Origin: an uncultured Rhodospirillaceae bacterium
Lineage (GTDB): Bacteria > Pseudomonadota > Alphaproteobacteria > Reyranellales > Reyranellaceae
Direction: 5' to 3'
Assembly (NCBI GenBank): GCA_945952105.1
Contig: CAMFGZ010000025.1
Span: forward strand, 1 to 64,000
DNA length: 64,000 nucleotides
Part shown: positions 8,449-17,060 of the stretch, piece after piece
How positions within the stretch are numbered: the stretch's first letter is position 1
Layout: every line of letters starts with the position of its first letter
Notes under the pieces: generated by a model
The model's database searches: none
Told to the model about the DNA's origin: nothing
What the model saw: the letters and a program-made list of their open reading frames with translations, nothing else
Position numbers and translations under genes: made by a program

Positions 8449-10065
8449 TCAGATCTTCAAGTCGCTGAAGAAGTCGTTGCCCTTGTCGTCGGTGATGATG
8501 AAGGCCGGGAAGTTTTCGACCTGGATGCGCCAGATCGCTTCCATGCCGAGCTCCGGATACTCCAGCACCTCGACCTTCTTGATGACGTTCTGTGCCAGGA
8601 TGGCGGCCGGGCCGCCGATCGAGCCGAGATAGAAGCCCTTGTGCTTCCTGCAGGCGTCGACGACCTGCTTGCTGCGGTTGCCCTTGGCCAGCATGACCAT
8701 CGAGCCGCCGTTGGCCTGGAACAGGTCCACGTAGGAGTCCATGCGGCCGGCCGTGGTCGGGCCGAACGAACCCGACGCCATGCCGGTCGGAGTCTTGGCC
8801 GGGCCGGCGTAATAGACCGGGAACTGCTTGAAATAGTCCGGCAGGCCCTCGCCGCGGTCGAGCCGCTCCTTGAGCTTGGCGTGCGCCGAATCACGCGCCA
8901 CGATCAGCGTGCCCGTCAGGTTCACGCGGGTCTTCACCGGATGCTTCGTCAGCACCGAGAGCGTGTGCGCCATGCCCTTGTCGAGGTCGACCGAAACGAC
9001 GTTGCCGGAGAGCTGCTTGGGCTCGACCTCGGGCATGAAATGCGCCGGGTTGGTCTCGAGCTGTTCGAGGAACACGCCGTCCCTGGTGATCTTGCCGACG
9101 GCCTGGCGGTCGGCCGAGCAGGAGACGCCGATGCCGATCGGCACCGAGGCGCCGTGGCGGGCGATGCGGATCACGCGCACGTCGTGGCAGAAATACTTGC
9201 CGCCAAACTGCGCGCCGATGCCCATCTGGCGCGTGAGCTCAAGCACCTTCTGCTCCATCTCGCGATCGCGGATGGCCACGCCCTTGTTGTTGCCCTCGCT
9301 CGGCAGGTCGTCGAGGTAGCGGGTCGAGGCGAGCTTCACCGTCTTGAGGTTCAACTCGGCCGAGGTACCGCCGACCACGATGGCCAGGTGATAGGGCGGG
9401 CAGGCCGCGGTGCCCAGCGTGCGGATCTGCGTGTCGAGGAACTTGAGCAGCGAGGCTTCGTTCAGCACCGCCGGGGTCTGCTGGTGCAGGTAGGTCTTGT
9501 TGGCCGAACCGCCGCCCTTGGCGACGAACAGGAACTTGTAGGCGTCGCCGTCGGTCGCATAGATGTCGATCTGCGCCGGCAGGTTGGTGCCGGTCTGCAC
9601 TTCCTTGAACATCGACAGCGGCGAGACCTGCGAGTAGCGCAGGTTGGTCTCGGTGTAGGTCTTGTAGACGCCCTTGGCGATCGCCTGCTCGTCACCGCCG
9701 CCGGTCCAGACGGACTGGCCCTTCTTGCCCATGATGATGGCGGTGCCGGTGTCCTGGCACATCGGCAGCACGCCGCCGGCCGAGATGTTGGCGTTCTTCA
9801 GGAGTTCGAGCGCGACGTAGCGGTCGTTGTCGGATGCTTCGCCGTCGTCGAGGATGTTGCGCAACTGCTGGAGATGGCCCGGGCGCAGCAGGTGGGAGAT
9901 GTCGTGGAAGGCGGCGGCCGTGAGGGTGGTCAGCGCCTCGGGCTCGACGGTGAGGACGTCCTTGCCGTTGAATTTCGCGGTGCCCACGAAGTCCGAGGTG
10001 AGCTTGCGATAGGACGTCGTGTCCTCGTGGCTCGGGAACATTTCCTGGAACTGGAATTCGGGCAT
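8449..10065 (-). CDS. Fumarate hydratase, class I (4Fe-4S)
   Basis: A 538-residue class I fumarase that interconverts fumarate and malate in the TCA cycle using an oxygen-sensitive [4Fe-4S] cluster. Cluster Cys candidates are visible in LPMCQDTGTAI, TAACPPYHLAIVVGG and GVSCSADRQ. N-terminal alpha domain (about residues 1-330) and C-terminal beta domain (NLTGTLIVARDSAHAKL, then YAGPAKTPTGMASGSFGPTT) are both present, as in the fused FumA/FumB type. The gene follows sspB on the same strand, 65 bp downstream, a pairing common in alphaproteobacteria. Whether the symbol should be fumA or another is not decidable here. Confidence 0.95.
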   Translation of the reverse strand: MPEFQFQEMFPSHEDTTSYRKLTSDFVGTAKFNGKDVLTVEPEALTTLTAAAFHDISHLLRPGHLQQLRNILDDGEASDNDRYVALELLKNANISAGGVLPMCQDTGTAIIMGKKGQSVWTGGGDEQAIAKGVYKTYTETNLRYSQVSPLSMFKEVQTGTNLPAQIDIYATDGDAYKFLFVAKGGGSANKTYLHQQTPAVLNEASLLKFLDTQIRTLGTAACPPYHLAIVVGGTSAELNLKTVKLASTRYLDDLPSEGNNKGVAIRDREMEQKVLELTRQMGIGAQFGGKYFCHDVRVIRIARHGASVPIGIGVSCSADRQAVGKITRDGVFLEQLETNPAHFMPEVEPKQLSGNVVSVDLDKGMAHTLSVLTKHPVKTRVNLTGTLIVARDSAHAKLKERLDRGEGLPDYFKQFPVYYAGPAKTPTGMASGSFGPTTAGRMDSYVDLFQANGGSMVMLAKGNRSKQVVDACRKHKGFYLGSIGGPAAILAQNVIKKVEVLEYPELGMEAIWRIQVENFPAFIITDDKGNDFFSDLKI

Positions 10066-10130
10066 GCGTCTTCTCCTGGCGACCCAGTCGGGGCGCCGGT
10101 TTCCTGCCGCAGCCGGGGCGCGGCGTCTAG

Positions 10131-10685
10131 CTACTTCTTTCGGAAGCTGTCGAGCTTGACGACCTTGGAAGCCGCGTCCTCTGGCTTGGCCGCATCCTCG
10201 GCGGCAGCTTCCGCCGGCGCCTCGGCATCAGAGCCTTCGGCCGCGGGTGGGCGCTTTTCCGGGACGGGCAGCGGCGTGGGTTCGGCGGCGCCCACGGGAG
10301 CCGACGCGGCGTCGAGCTTCTCGCCGGCCTTGTCGCGGCGGTCGAATTGCAGGCCGAAGCGCACAGACGGATCGACGAAGGCCGACAGTGCGGCGAACGG
10401 GACCTTTATGCGCTCCTGCTGCTTGTTGAAGCTCACCGTCACTTCGAACGAATCGTCGTGCAGGATGAGGTCCCAGTACTGGTGCTGGAGGACGATCGTC
10501 ATCTCTTCCGGATACTTGGCGCGCAGGTACTCGGGCAGTTCCACGCCGGGATCGCCGCTGCGGAAGCTGATGTAGAAATGATGCGAGCCCGGGAGGCCCG
10601 TTTCCGCGACCTGAGTCAGCACGCGTCGCACGACGCTGCGCAGCGCATCGTCGACGAGAGCGTCGTAGTGAAAGCGATCGTTCAT
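10131..10685 (-). CDS. sspB: SspB, ClpXP adaptor protein
   Basis: A 184-residue adaptor that binds the N-terminal part of the ssrA degradation tag and hands tagged proteins to ClpXP. Residues about 1-115 form the SspB fold (FHYDALVDDALRSVVRRVL, then HFYISFRSGDPGV and the LQHQYWDLILHDDSFEVTVSF core). The rest is an Ala/Pro/Glu-rich linker ending in a short basic tail (KVVKLDSFRKK), the family's usual ClpX-tethering end. An in-frame ATG 60 nt upstream exists, but MNDRFHYDALV is the natural start. The ssrA gene lies directly upstream on the same strand. Confidence 0.92.
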   Translation of the reverse strand: MNDRFHYDALVDDALRSVVRRVLTQVAETGLPGSHHFYISFRSGDPGVELPEYLRAKYPEEMTIVLQHQYWDLILHDDSFEVTVSFNKQQERIKVPFAALSAFVDPSVRFGLQFDRRDKAGEKLDAASAPVGAAEPTPLPVPEKRPPAAEGSDAEAPAEAAAEDAAKPEDAASKVVKLDSFRKK

Positions 10686-10796
10686 GGCCTGTCGGAAATT
10701 TCGAGAAAGCATCGGCCCGCGGTGCGGGAGAGTCAACGATGGCAATAGCGGTCAATCGCCGGGAAAGAAAGCGGAGATGACCCGAGGGATGAGTGG

Positions 10797-11086
10797 GGGG
10801 CTTCTGTTGCCCGGTGCCCCCCGGACCGCGCTTACGTCCGCTGTTTAGGCGGCAGCAGCGAGTGTAACGGTGTTATCGTTAGCACTTGTGAATGGCCCGT
10901 CACGGCGGAACCATACCGGGCAAAAACCGCGCCTTTACCACGCTCGTCGATCCTGGTTCGCCCCCATCGGTTCCGCCCCACGGGAAGTCCCGGGTGCGGA
11001 GAAGAATGGTGGAGGCGCCGGGTACTGCCCCCGGGTCCGAAACGCTTATTTCACGCGGCGTTTATCGCCATAGTCGGTTTCCCGAC
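10797..11086 (-). ncRNA. ssrA: tmRNA, circularly permuted two-piece type
   Basis: Read on the minus strand, the acceptor piece (about 11086 down to 11007) ends in a T-arm (CCGGG stem, GGCAGTA loop) followed by CGCCTCC and ACCA. An intervening segment (11006-10966) precedes the coding piece, whose GGGGGCG (10965-10959) pairs with CGCCTCC as a 7-bp acceptor stem with one G-U. The tag frame runs 10883-10845: GCT AAC GAT AAC ACC GTT ACA CTC GCT GCT GCC GCC TAA, that is ANDNTVTLAAAA. This order (acceptor piece, spacer, coding piece) defines the permuted alphaproteobacterial tmRNA. The 3' limit near 10797 is estimated from a G/C-rich pseudoknot-like stem. Confidence 0.93.
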
Positions 11087-11092
11087 GCCCTC

Positions 11093-11121
11093 TATATAGG
11101 CGGTTCGATCGGCATTTTGAA
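11093..11121 (-). promoter_or_regulatory. Predicted sigma-70 promoter of ssrA
   Basis: On the minus strand TTCAAA (11121-11116) and TATATA (11098-11093) are separated by exactly 17 bp, and the expected start, near 11086, coincides with the G-rich start of the tmRNA acceptor piece. Confidence 0.7.
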
Positions 11122-11220
11122 GGTGCCTGTCCCGTATCATGGGGCACCCAAGCGCTTATTTACACATGGTCCGAGGAGCGCTCGGCCCATAAAGTCCGGC
11201 GCAACAAAGGACAACGTGCG

Positions 11221-12159
11221 ATGCCCCTCTCGACCGACCAGCAGGCTGAAATCGACCAGGCCCGGGCCGGCGCCCAGCCGACCCTGCGCCCCGTGGCTCC
11301 GGCGCTGGAGGAGATTCTCTATCAGGCGCTGCCCGTGCTCGATCACGGCTTCGTCCGCGTCGTCGACTACATGGGCGACGATGCCGCCGTCGTGCAGGCC
11401 GCGCGGGTGAGCTACGGCCGCGGCACCAAGAAGGTCAGCGAGGATCGCGGGCTCATCAACTATCTGATGCGGCACCGGCACACGACGCCGTTCGAGATGT
11501 GCGAGATCAAGTACCACGTGAAGCTGCCGATCTTCGTGGCACGCCAGTGGATCCGCCATCGCACCGCCAACGTGAACGAATATTCCGCGCGCTACTCGAT
11601 CCTCGACAACGAATTCTATGTACCGAAGCCCGAGCATCTCGCGGCGCAGAGCGCGATGAACCGGCAGGGGCGCGACGCGGTGCTCGTTGGCAAGGAAGCC
11701 GAGCGCGTCTTCAGCCTGCTGAAGAAGGACGCGGAGCTGGTCTACGAGCACTACCTCGAGATGCTGAATGAAGGTGAGGCCGGTGCGCCGCTCGATCCCG
11801 AGCGCTCGGGCCTCGCGCGCGAGCTCGCCCGCATGAACCTGTCGCTCGGCTTCTATACGCAGTGGTACTGGAAGACGAACCTGCACAACCTGATGCATTT
11901 CCTGTCGCTGCGCGCCGACGCCCATGCGCAGTACGAGATCCGCGTCTATGCCGAGACCATGCTCGACACGCTGAAGCGCTGGTGCCCGATCAGCCACGAC
12001 GCCTTCGTCGAATACCGCATGGGCGGCACGCATCTCTCCAAGACCGGCCTCGCCATCGTGAAGCGCATGCTGGCGGGCGAGAAGGTCGACCAGAAGTCGA
12101 GCGGGCTCAGCGCCCGCGAATGGCGCGAGCTGATGGCCGCGCTCGGTCAGGCGACGTGA
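11221..12159 (+). CDS. thyX: FAD-dependent thymidylate synthase ThyX
   Basis: A 312-residue flavin-dependent thymidylate synthase that methylates dUMP to dTMP using methylene-tetrahydrofolate and NADPH. The ThyX signature appears as RHRTANVNEYSAR at residues 112-124 (consensus RHRxxSxNExSxR), with Ala-Asn in place of the usual first Ser region; Ser122 and Arg124 are kept. Downstream LHNLMHFLSLR and the RxDxHAQYEIR flavin/nucleotide segment are present. The first 40 residues are an extra N-terminal extension relative to short ThyX proteins. The stop overlaps the GTG start of the GNAT gene (GTGA), so the two are translationally coupled. Confidence 0.95.
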   Translation: MPLSTDQQAEIDQARAGAQPTLRPVAPALEEILYQALPVLDHGFVRVVDYMGDDAAVVQAARVSYGRGTKKVSEDRGLINYLMRHRHTTPFEMCEIKYHVKLPIFVARQWIRHRTANVNEYSARYSILDNEFYVPKPEHLAAQSAMNRQGRDAVLVGKEAERVFSLLKKDAELVYEHYLEMLNEGEAGAPLDPERSGLARELARMNLSLGFYTQWYWKTNLHNLMHFLSLRADAHAQYEIRVYAETMLDTLKRWCPISHDAFVEYRMGGTHLSKTGLAIVKRMLAGEKVDQKSSGLSAREWRELMAALGQAT

Positions 12160-12719
12160 TCCGCGATCCGAGCCGCGATCCGGGCCGCCTGCGCCTCCTG
12201 CGCGAGCGACCGCGCGACGCCACGGCGGTCGAGGCGATGAACGAGGCGGCCTTCGGCCCGGATCGCCAGCAGAAGACCGTCTATCGCCTGCGCGAGGGCG
12301 TGAAGCCGATCCGCGAACTGTGCTTCGTGGCGATCGACCAGAAGGACCGGATGGTCGCGTCTATCCGCAACTGGCCGATCCTGATCAACGAGAAGTGGCC
12401 CGCCGTCATGCTGGGGCCGCTCGCCATCTCCCCCGAGCTGCGCGGGCTGGGCTACGGCAAGGCGCTGATGTGGCACTCGATGGCGCAGTCGCGCATGCTG
12501 GGCCACAGCCGCATCATCCTCGTCGGCGATCCCGAGTACTACAACCAGTTCGGCTTCCGCCGCGACCTCGCGCTGAACATCCAGCTCCCCGGCTGGGTCG
12601 AGGACCGCCGCTTCCTCGCCCTCGAACTCGTCGCCGGCTCGATGATCGGCGTGCACGGCATGATCGGGAAAGCTATCGTGCGAAAGAAGCGCGCCCAGCC
12701 CAAGACCAAGCATCGCTAG
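12156..12719 (+). CDS. GNAT family N-acetyltransferase
   Basis: A 187-residue acetyltransferase of the GNAT fold. The acetyl-CoA-binding motif A is LGPLAISPELRGLGYGKAL (about residues 88-106), followed by the beta-strand and YYNQFGFRR pyrophosphate-loop region typical of the YhbS-like subgroup. The GTG start overlaps the thyX stop by four bases and no better start lies downstream, so it is the second gene of a thyX operon. The acceptor substrate is unknown. Confidence 0.83.
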   Translation: MIRDPSRDPGRLRLLRERPRDATAVEAMNEAAFGPDRQQKTVYRLREGVKPIRELCFVAIDQKDRMVASIRNWPILINEKWPAVMLGPLAISPELRGLGYGKALMWHSMAQSRMLGHSRIILVGDPEYYNQFGFRRDLALNIQLPGWVEDRRFLALELVAGSMIGVHGMIGKAIVRKKRAQPKTKHR

Positions 12720-12727
12720 GAGGGAGA

Positions 12728-13417
12728 GTGCCCAGGCTTGGCGGTCCCGATTTTCCTCTAAGCTTGGCGGAGGACGGAGCGCAACTGCACGCTGCTGCTT
12801 TGGCACAGGCCCTCCCTGTCGCCGAACAGGCGCTGGCTGAAATTCTTGCCAATCGAGCCGGCGTTCGTCTGGTGGGGATATCGGGCCTCAATTCCTTGCT
12901 GGTGTCTTCTGGGCCACTCGGCGCTCTGGCTGCGCAGATACTCGGCCCGGCCTGCCGGCCAGTCCGCGCAATCCTCTTCGACAAATCCAATGTAAACAAT
13001 TGGGCGCTGCCCTGGCATCAGGATCGCACGATCGCCGTTGTTGCGCGAAGAGATGTGGAAGAGTTCGGTCCGTGGACTGTGAAAGCGGGCTTGCAGCACG
13101 TTGCGCCGCCGCAAGATCTATTGGCGAAAATGATCACGCTGCGCGCCCATCTGGATCGGGTCTCTGCCTGCAACGCTCCGTTGCTGGTGGCGCCGGGTTC
13201 GCATCTGAGGGGCCGCATTGCTGAGGCCGACATTGCCGACGTGGTCCAGCGATGTGGAATTGCCACTTGTCTTGCTGAGGCGGGAGATGTCTGGGTCTAC
13301 GCGACCCCGATACTGCATGCTTCCAAGGCGGCGTTGGTGCCGTCTCGACGCAGGGTTCTGCAGGTGGACTACGCTGCCGAGGAACTGCCTGGCGGCCTCG
13401 AGTGGCTTGGCGTTTGA
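12728..13417 (+). CDS. PhyH-like Fe(II)/2-oxoglutarate dioxygenase
   Basis: A 229-residue protein resembling the phytanoyl-CoA dioxygenase family. An iron-binding HxD motif is seen in LPWHQDRTIAV (about residue 97) and a likely distal His in ATPILHASKAALVPSRRRVLQ, whose Arg would bind 2-oxoglutarate. The GTG start sits 5 nt after a strong GGAGGGA that overlaps the GNAT stop. Codon use is unlike the neighbours: many TTG, GAT, TCT, GCT and AAT codons and visibly lower GC, suggesting later acquisition. The substrate is unknown. Confidence 0.72.
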   Translation: MPRLGGPDFPLSLAEDGAQLHAAALAQALPVAEQALAEILANRAGVRLVGISGLNSLLVSSGPLGALAAQILGPACRPVRAILFDKSNVNNWALPWHQDRTIAVVARRDVEEFGPWTVKAGLQHVAPPQDLLAKMITLRAHLDRVSACNAPLLVAPGSHLRGRIAEADIADVVQRCGIATCLAEAGDVWVYATPILHASKAALVPSRRRVLQVDYAAEELPGGLEWLGV

Positions 13418-13444
13418 AGACTTCGGGCTACGCGGTCCGAGGTT

Positions 13445-14602
13445 TTATTGCACCACGATGTTCGGGGCCTTGCGGGCGCCGCGCTGGTTGGCGCTCAGTT
13501 GCTTCCACACGCGGCCGGCGACGTTCTTGTAGACCTGCGCGTGCTGGCTGTCGGGTTTCGACACCACGATGGGGTTGCCGCTGTCGGACGTCGTGCGGAT
13601 GTCGAGGTGCAGCGGGACTTCGCCCAGGAATGGCACGCCGAGCTTGTCGGCTTCCTCGTGGGCACCGCCGTGGCCGAAGATCTCGGAGCGCTCGCCGCAC
13701 TTGGGGCACAGGAAGTAGCTCATGTTCTCGACGATGCCGAGCACCGGCACCGCGACCTTGCGGAACATGTTGAGGCCCTTGCGTGCGTCGACCAAGGCGA
13801 TGTCCTGCGGTGTCGAGACGATGACGGCGCCGGCCAGAGCGACGCGCTGGGCGAGCGTGAGCTGCGCGTCGCCCGTGCCCGGCGGCATGTCGACGACCAG
13901 TACGTCCAGGTCGCCCCAGGTGACGTCGCGCAGCATCTGTTCGAGTGCGCTCGACACCATGGGGCCGCGCCAGATCATCGGCGTGTCCTCGTTCACGATG
14001 TAGCCGATCGACATGGTCTTGAGGCCGAAGCGCTCGATCGGCTTCAGCATCTTGCCGTCGGCCGATTCCGGCTTCTCGGTCACGCCCAGCATGCGCGGCA
14101 TCGAGGGGCCGTAGATGTCGGCATCGAGAAGCCCGGTCGCCAGGCCGTTGGCCGCGAGGCCCAGCGCCAGGTTGACCGCGGTCGTCGACTTCCCGACGCC
14201 GCCCTTGCCCGACGCCACCGCGATGATGTGCTTCACGCCCGGCACGTCGATGCGGCCGCCGCCGCCCGTGGTCTTGCCGGCGGGCGCGGCGTGGCTGTGG
14301 CCTGCATGTGAATGACCATGGCCGCCCGGTGCGGGAGGCGGTGGCGGGGCCGCGCGCTCGGCGGTCATGACCGCGGTGGCGGAGAGGACACCCGGCATGG
14401 CGCGGATCGCCTGCTCGCAGGCCTGGCGCAGCGGCTCCAGCGCGGTGCCGCGGGCGGGATCGACGTCGAGCGTGACGGCGACATGGCCGGAGCGGGTGGC
14501 GATACCGCTCACCATGCCGAGCGCCGCGACGCTGCGGCCGGTCGCAGGATCCATGACGGTTTCGAGAACCTTCCGGATGGCCGATTCGCTGATTTCCGCC
14601 AT
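13445..14602 (-). CDS. apbC: Mrp/ApbC family Fe-S cluster carrier ATPase
   Basis: A 385-residue P-loop ATPase that carries and transfers iron-sulfur clusters to apoproteins in the cytoplasm. An N-terminal MIP18/DUF59 domain (residues 1-80) precedes a Pro- and His-rich linker (GGHGHSHAGHSH, about 93-105). The deviant Walker A motif SGKGGVGKST is at 131-140, and the cluster-binding CPKC at 299-302. Length and architecture match bacterial Mrp. It is convergent with the PhyH-like gene and divergent from hflK (144 bp between starts). Confidence 0.94.
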   Translation of the reverse strand: MAEISESAIRKVLETVMDPATGRSVAALGMVSGIATRSGHVAVTLDVDPARGTALEPLRQACEQAIRAMPGVLSATAVMTAERAAPPPPPAPGGHGHSHAGHSHAAPAGKTTGGGGRIDVPGVKHIIAVASGKGGVGKSTTAVNLALGLAANGLATGLLDADIYGPSMPRMLGVTEKPESADGKMLKPIERFGLKTMSIGYIVNEDTPMIWRGPMVSSALEQMLRDVTWGDLDVLVVDMPPGTGDAQLTLAQRVALAGAVIVSTPQDIALVDARKGLNMFRKVAVPVLGIVENMSYFLCPKCGERSEIFGHGGAHEEADKLGVPFLGEVPLHLDIRTTSDSGNPIVVSKPDSQHAQVYKNVAGRVWKQLSANQRGARKAPNIVVQ

Positions 14603-14745
14603 GTTCTGCTGCTTCCGCTGCGGCGCAATTTCGCGTCCGCCGCTTGATTGAAGGTGGGCCTGCCGTCACATATATGCAGCGCGTGTGGAAATCAAAAGCG
14701 ACAACGCGCGGACGCGCGCGGCAAGCAGGGGCCCTGAGGTGAACG

Positions 14746-15966
14746 ATGGCGTGGAATAACAACGGCGGCGGCCCCTGGGGCGGCGGCGGAGGAGGCGGCG
14801 GCTCTGGTGGCGGCGGCGGTCCGTGGGGCGGCGGCGGTGGCGGCAATCGTGGCGGCGGAGGCGGTGGCGGTGGCCCGTTCGGCTCCCGGCGCCCGCCCGA
14901 TATGGAAGACGTCATCCGCAAGGGCCAGGAGCGGCTCAAGAATCTGATGCCTGGAGGTTTCGGTACCTACAAAGGTATTGCCCTTGTCGTGCTCGGCGCC
15001 GTGGTGATCTGGCTTGCGACGGGTTTTTTCCGCGTGCAGCCCAACCAGCAGGCGATCCAGCTCGTGTTCGGCAAGCCCTATGGCAAGCCTGTCGAGCCCG
15101 GCCTGCACTACAATCTGCCCGCACCGATCGGAAACGTGGTGGTCGTGAACGTGCAGGATCAGCGCCGCACCGTCATCGGCTCCCGCGGCAACCAGGTTTC
15201 GACCCCCTATACGAGAGGCCCGCGCCCGACCTCGACCGAGAACCTGATGCTGACCGGCGACGAGAACATCGTCGACATCGAGTTCGCCGTCCTCTGGCAG
15301 ATCAAGGACGTGTTCAAGTACGCATTCGACGTGCGCAATCCCGAGGAGAACGTGCGTGCCGGCGCCGAGGCCGCGATGCGCGAGGTGATCGGCAAATCTA
15401 ACCTGCAATACGCCCAGACCGAGGGCCGCAGCCGCATCGAGCAGGACACCAAGGATCTGCTGCAGCGCATCCTCGACGAATACGGGCTGGGCGTGCGCAT
15501 CTCGCAGATCCAGCTGCTCCGCGTGGACCCGCCGCAGGAGGTCATCGCGGCCTTCCGCGACGTGCAGGCGGCGCGCGCGGACAAGGAAAAGCTGATCAAC
15601 GAAGGCAATACCTACCGCAACCAGCAGCTTCCGCGAGCCAAGGGTGAAGCCGAGTCGATCGTGCAGCGCTCCGAAGCCTACAAGGCCGAGATCGTCGCGC
15701 GGGCGAGCGGTGACGCGCAGCGCTTCGACCAGGTCTACGAGCAGTGGGCCAAGGCCAAGGACATCACCACCGAGCGTCTCTACCTCGACACGATGGAAGA
15801 GGTGCTGCGGAACGTGAACAAGGTCCTCGTCGACAAGGGGACCACCAACAATGGCGGCGTGCTTCCCTATCTGCCGCTGCCCGAGCTGCGCTCGGGCCAG
15901 GCGCCGGGTGGCGGTCCGCAGGGACCGCGACCGGCTCCCCAGCCGCTGCCGGGAGCCACGCGATGA
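14746..15966 (+). CDS. hflK: HflK, FtsH protease modulator subunit
   Basis: A 406-residue SPFH/band 7 protein that with HflC forms a large membrane cage around FtsH and restrains its proteolysis. The first 45 residues are a Gly-rich low-complexity tail, followed by one membrane segment (about 78-97, GIALVVLGAVVIWLATGFF), the SPFH domain facing the periplasm, and a Gly/Pro-rich C-terminus. The stop overlaps the hflC start as ATGA, so the two are translated together. The order hflK-hflC-degP-like protease is widely conserved. Confidence 0.95.
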   Translation: MAWNNNGGGPWGGGGGGGGSGGGGGPWGGGGGGNRGGGGGGGGPFGSRRPPDMEDVIRKGQERLKNLMPGGFGTYKGIALVVLGAVVIWLATGFFRVQPNQQAIQLVFGKPYGKPVEPGLHYNLPAPIGNVVVVNVQDQRRTVIGSRGNQVSTPYTRGPRPTSTENLMLTGDENIVDIEFAVLWQIKDVFKYAFDVRNPEENVRAGAEAAMREVIGKSNLQYAQTEGRSRIEQDTKDLLQRILDEYGLGVRISQIQLLRVDPPQEVIAAFRDVQAARADKEKLINEGNTYRNQQLPRAKGEAESIVQRSEAYKAEIVARASGDAQRFDQVYEQWAKAKDITTERLYLDTMEEVLRNVNKVLVDKGTTNNGGVLPYLPLPELRSGQAPGGGPQGPRPAPQPLPGATR

Positions 15967-16850
15967 GCAACCGTTCGATCATCGCCCTGATCGTCCTCGC
16001 GATCGTGGGCTTCCTGCTGACCCAGACCTTCTACACGGTCGATCCGACCAAGCAGGTCCTGGTCCGCCAGTTCGGCGCCATCGTCGGCGATCCGAAGACG
16101 CAACCCGGCCTCTACGCCAAGATCCCGCTGATCCAGGACATCCAGCGGATCGACCGCCGGCTGCTCGACTATGAAGCCGAGGAGTTCGAGATCATCGCGG
16201 GCGACCAGAAGCGCCTCGTGGTCGATGCCTACGCCCGCTACAAGATCGTCGCGGCCAAACTTTATGCGCAGACCGTGCCGGGTGGCGAGACGACCCTGCG
16301 CGGACTGCTCGACTCGCTGATCAACTCGGAGATCCGCGGCGTCCTGTCGTCGGTGCCGCTGCACGCGGTGCTGACCGACCAGCGCGCCAACCTGATGGAC
16401 GAGATCACCAAGCGGGTGAATTCCAAGACCAAGGAACTGGGCGTGGAGACGGTAGACGTGCGCATCAAGCGCGCCGACCTGCCCCAGGCCAACTCCCAGT
16501 CGGTCTACAACCGCATGAAGACCGATCGCGAGCGCGAGGCCGGCCAGCTCCGCGCCGAGGGCGACGAGGAGAATGCCCGCATCAAGGCGACGGCCGATCG
16601 TGAAGTCGCGGTCATCAAGGCGGAAGCCGGCCTGAAGGGCCAGATCCTGCGAGGCGAGGCGGATGCCGCGGCGACCGAGATCTACGCCAAGGCCTTCAGC
16701 AAGGATAAGGACTTCTACGCCTTCTACCGGCGCATGGAGGCCTACAAGCAGGCGTTCGGCTCGGGCGGCTCGACCATGCTGCTGAGCCCGGATAACGACT
16801 TCTTCCGCTTCTTCAACGATCCGGCCGGCATGGCTGCGCCGAAGAAGTAG
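15963..16850 (+). CDS. hflC: HflC, FtsH protease modulator subunit
   Basis: A 295-residue partner of HflK, with an N-terminal membrane segment (ALIVLAIVGFLLTQTFYTVD, about residues 7-26) and an SPFH/band 7 domain containing VRQFG and IDRRLLDYEAEE. The C-terminal part (RTDREREAGQLRAEGDEENARI-like helix) forms the long coiled coil of the cage wall. Translation starts at the ATG overlapping the hflK stop. A strong terminator follows at 16873. Confidence 0.95.
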   Translation: MSNRSIIALIVLAIVGFLLTQTFYTVDPTKQVLVRQFGAIVGDPKTQPGLYAKIPLIQDIQRIDRRLLDYEAEEFEIIAGDQKRLVVDAYARYKIVAAKLYAQTVPGGETTLRGLLDSLINSEIRGVLSSVPLHAVLTDQRANLMDEITKRVNSKTKELGVETVDVRIKRADLPQANSQSVYNRMKTDREREAGQLRAEGDEENARIKATADREVAVIKAEAGLKGQILRGEADAAATEIYAKAFSKDKDFYAFYRRMEAYKQAFGSGGSTMLLSPDNDFFRFFNDPAGMAAPKK

Positions 16851-16872
16851 AGACCGGCAAGAAACGTACCGG

Positions 16873-16916
16873 ACCGGCGGCTGTGGCACTCCTGCCACGC
16901 CGCCGGTTTCTTTTTG
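16873..16916 (+). terminator. Rho-independent terminator after hflC
   Basis: ACCGGCGGC (16873-16881) pairs with GCCGCCGGT (16899-16907), with an inner GTGGCA/TGCCAC stem, followed by TTCTTTTT. It is placed to end the hflKC transcript before degQ. Confidence 0.85.
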
Positions 16917-17060
16917 GCGGCAGCCGGAAAACCCAGCAAACACGGGCCTGATAACGGCCTCTTTATTTGCGCCACAATCGGGCCGCAGGTAGACAGTAAC
17001 TCTAACGCGCGGCGCCGGCCGTTCCGACCGTTTGGCCTTGAGCGCCGTTGGAGGTCGGTC

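Noticed and set aside
10870..11410. Short open frames between sspB and thyX
   Set aside because: They lie in the tmRNA gene and its promoter and have no protein character.
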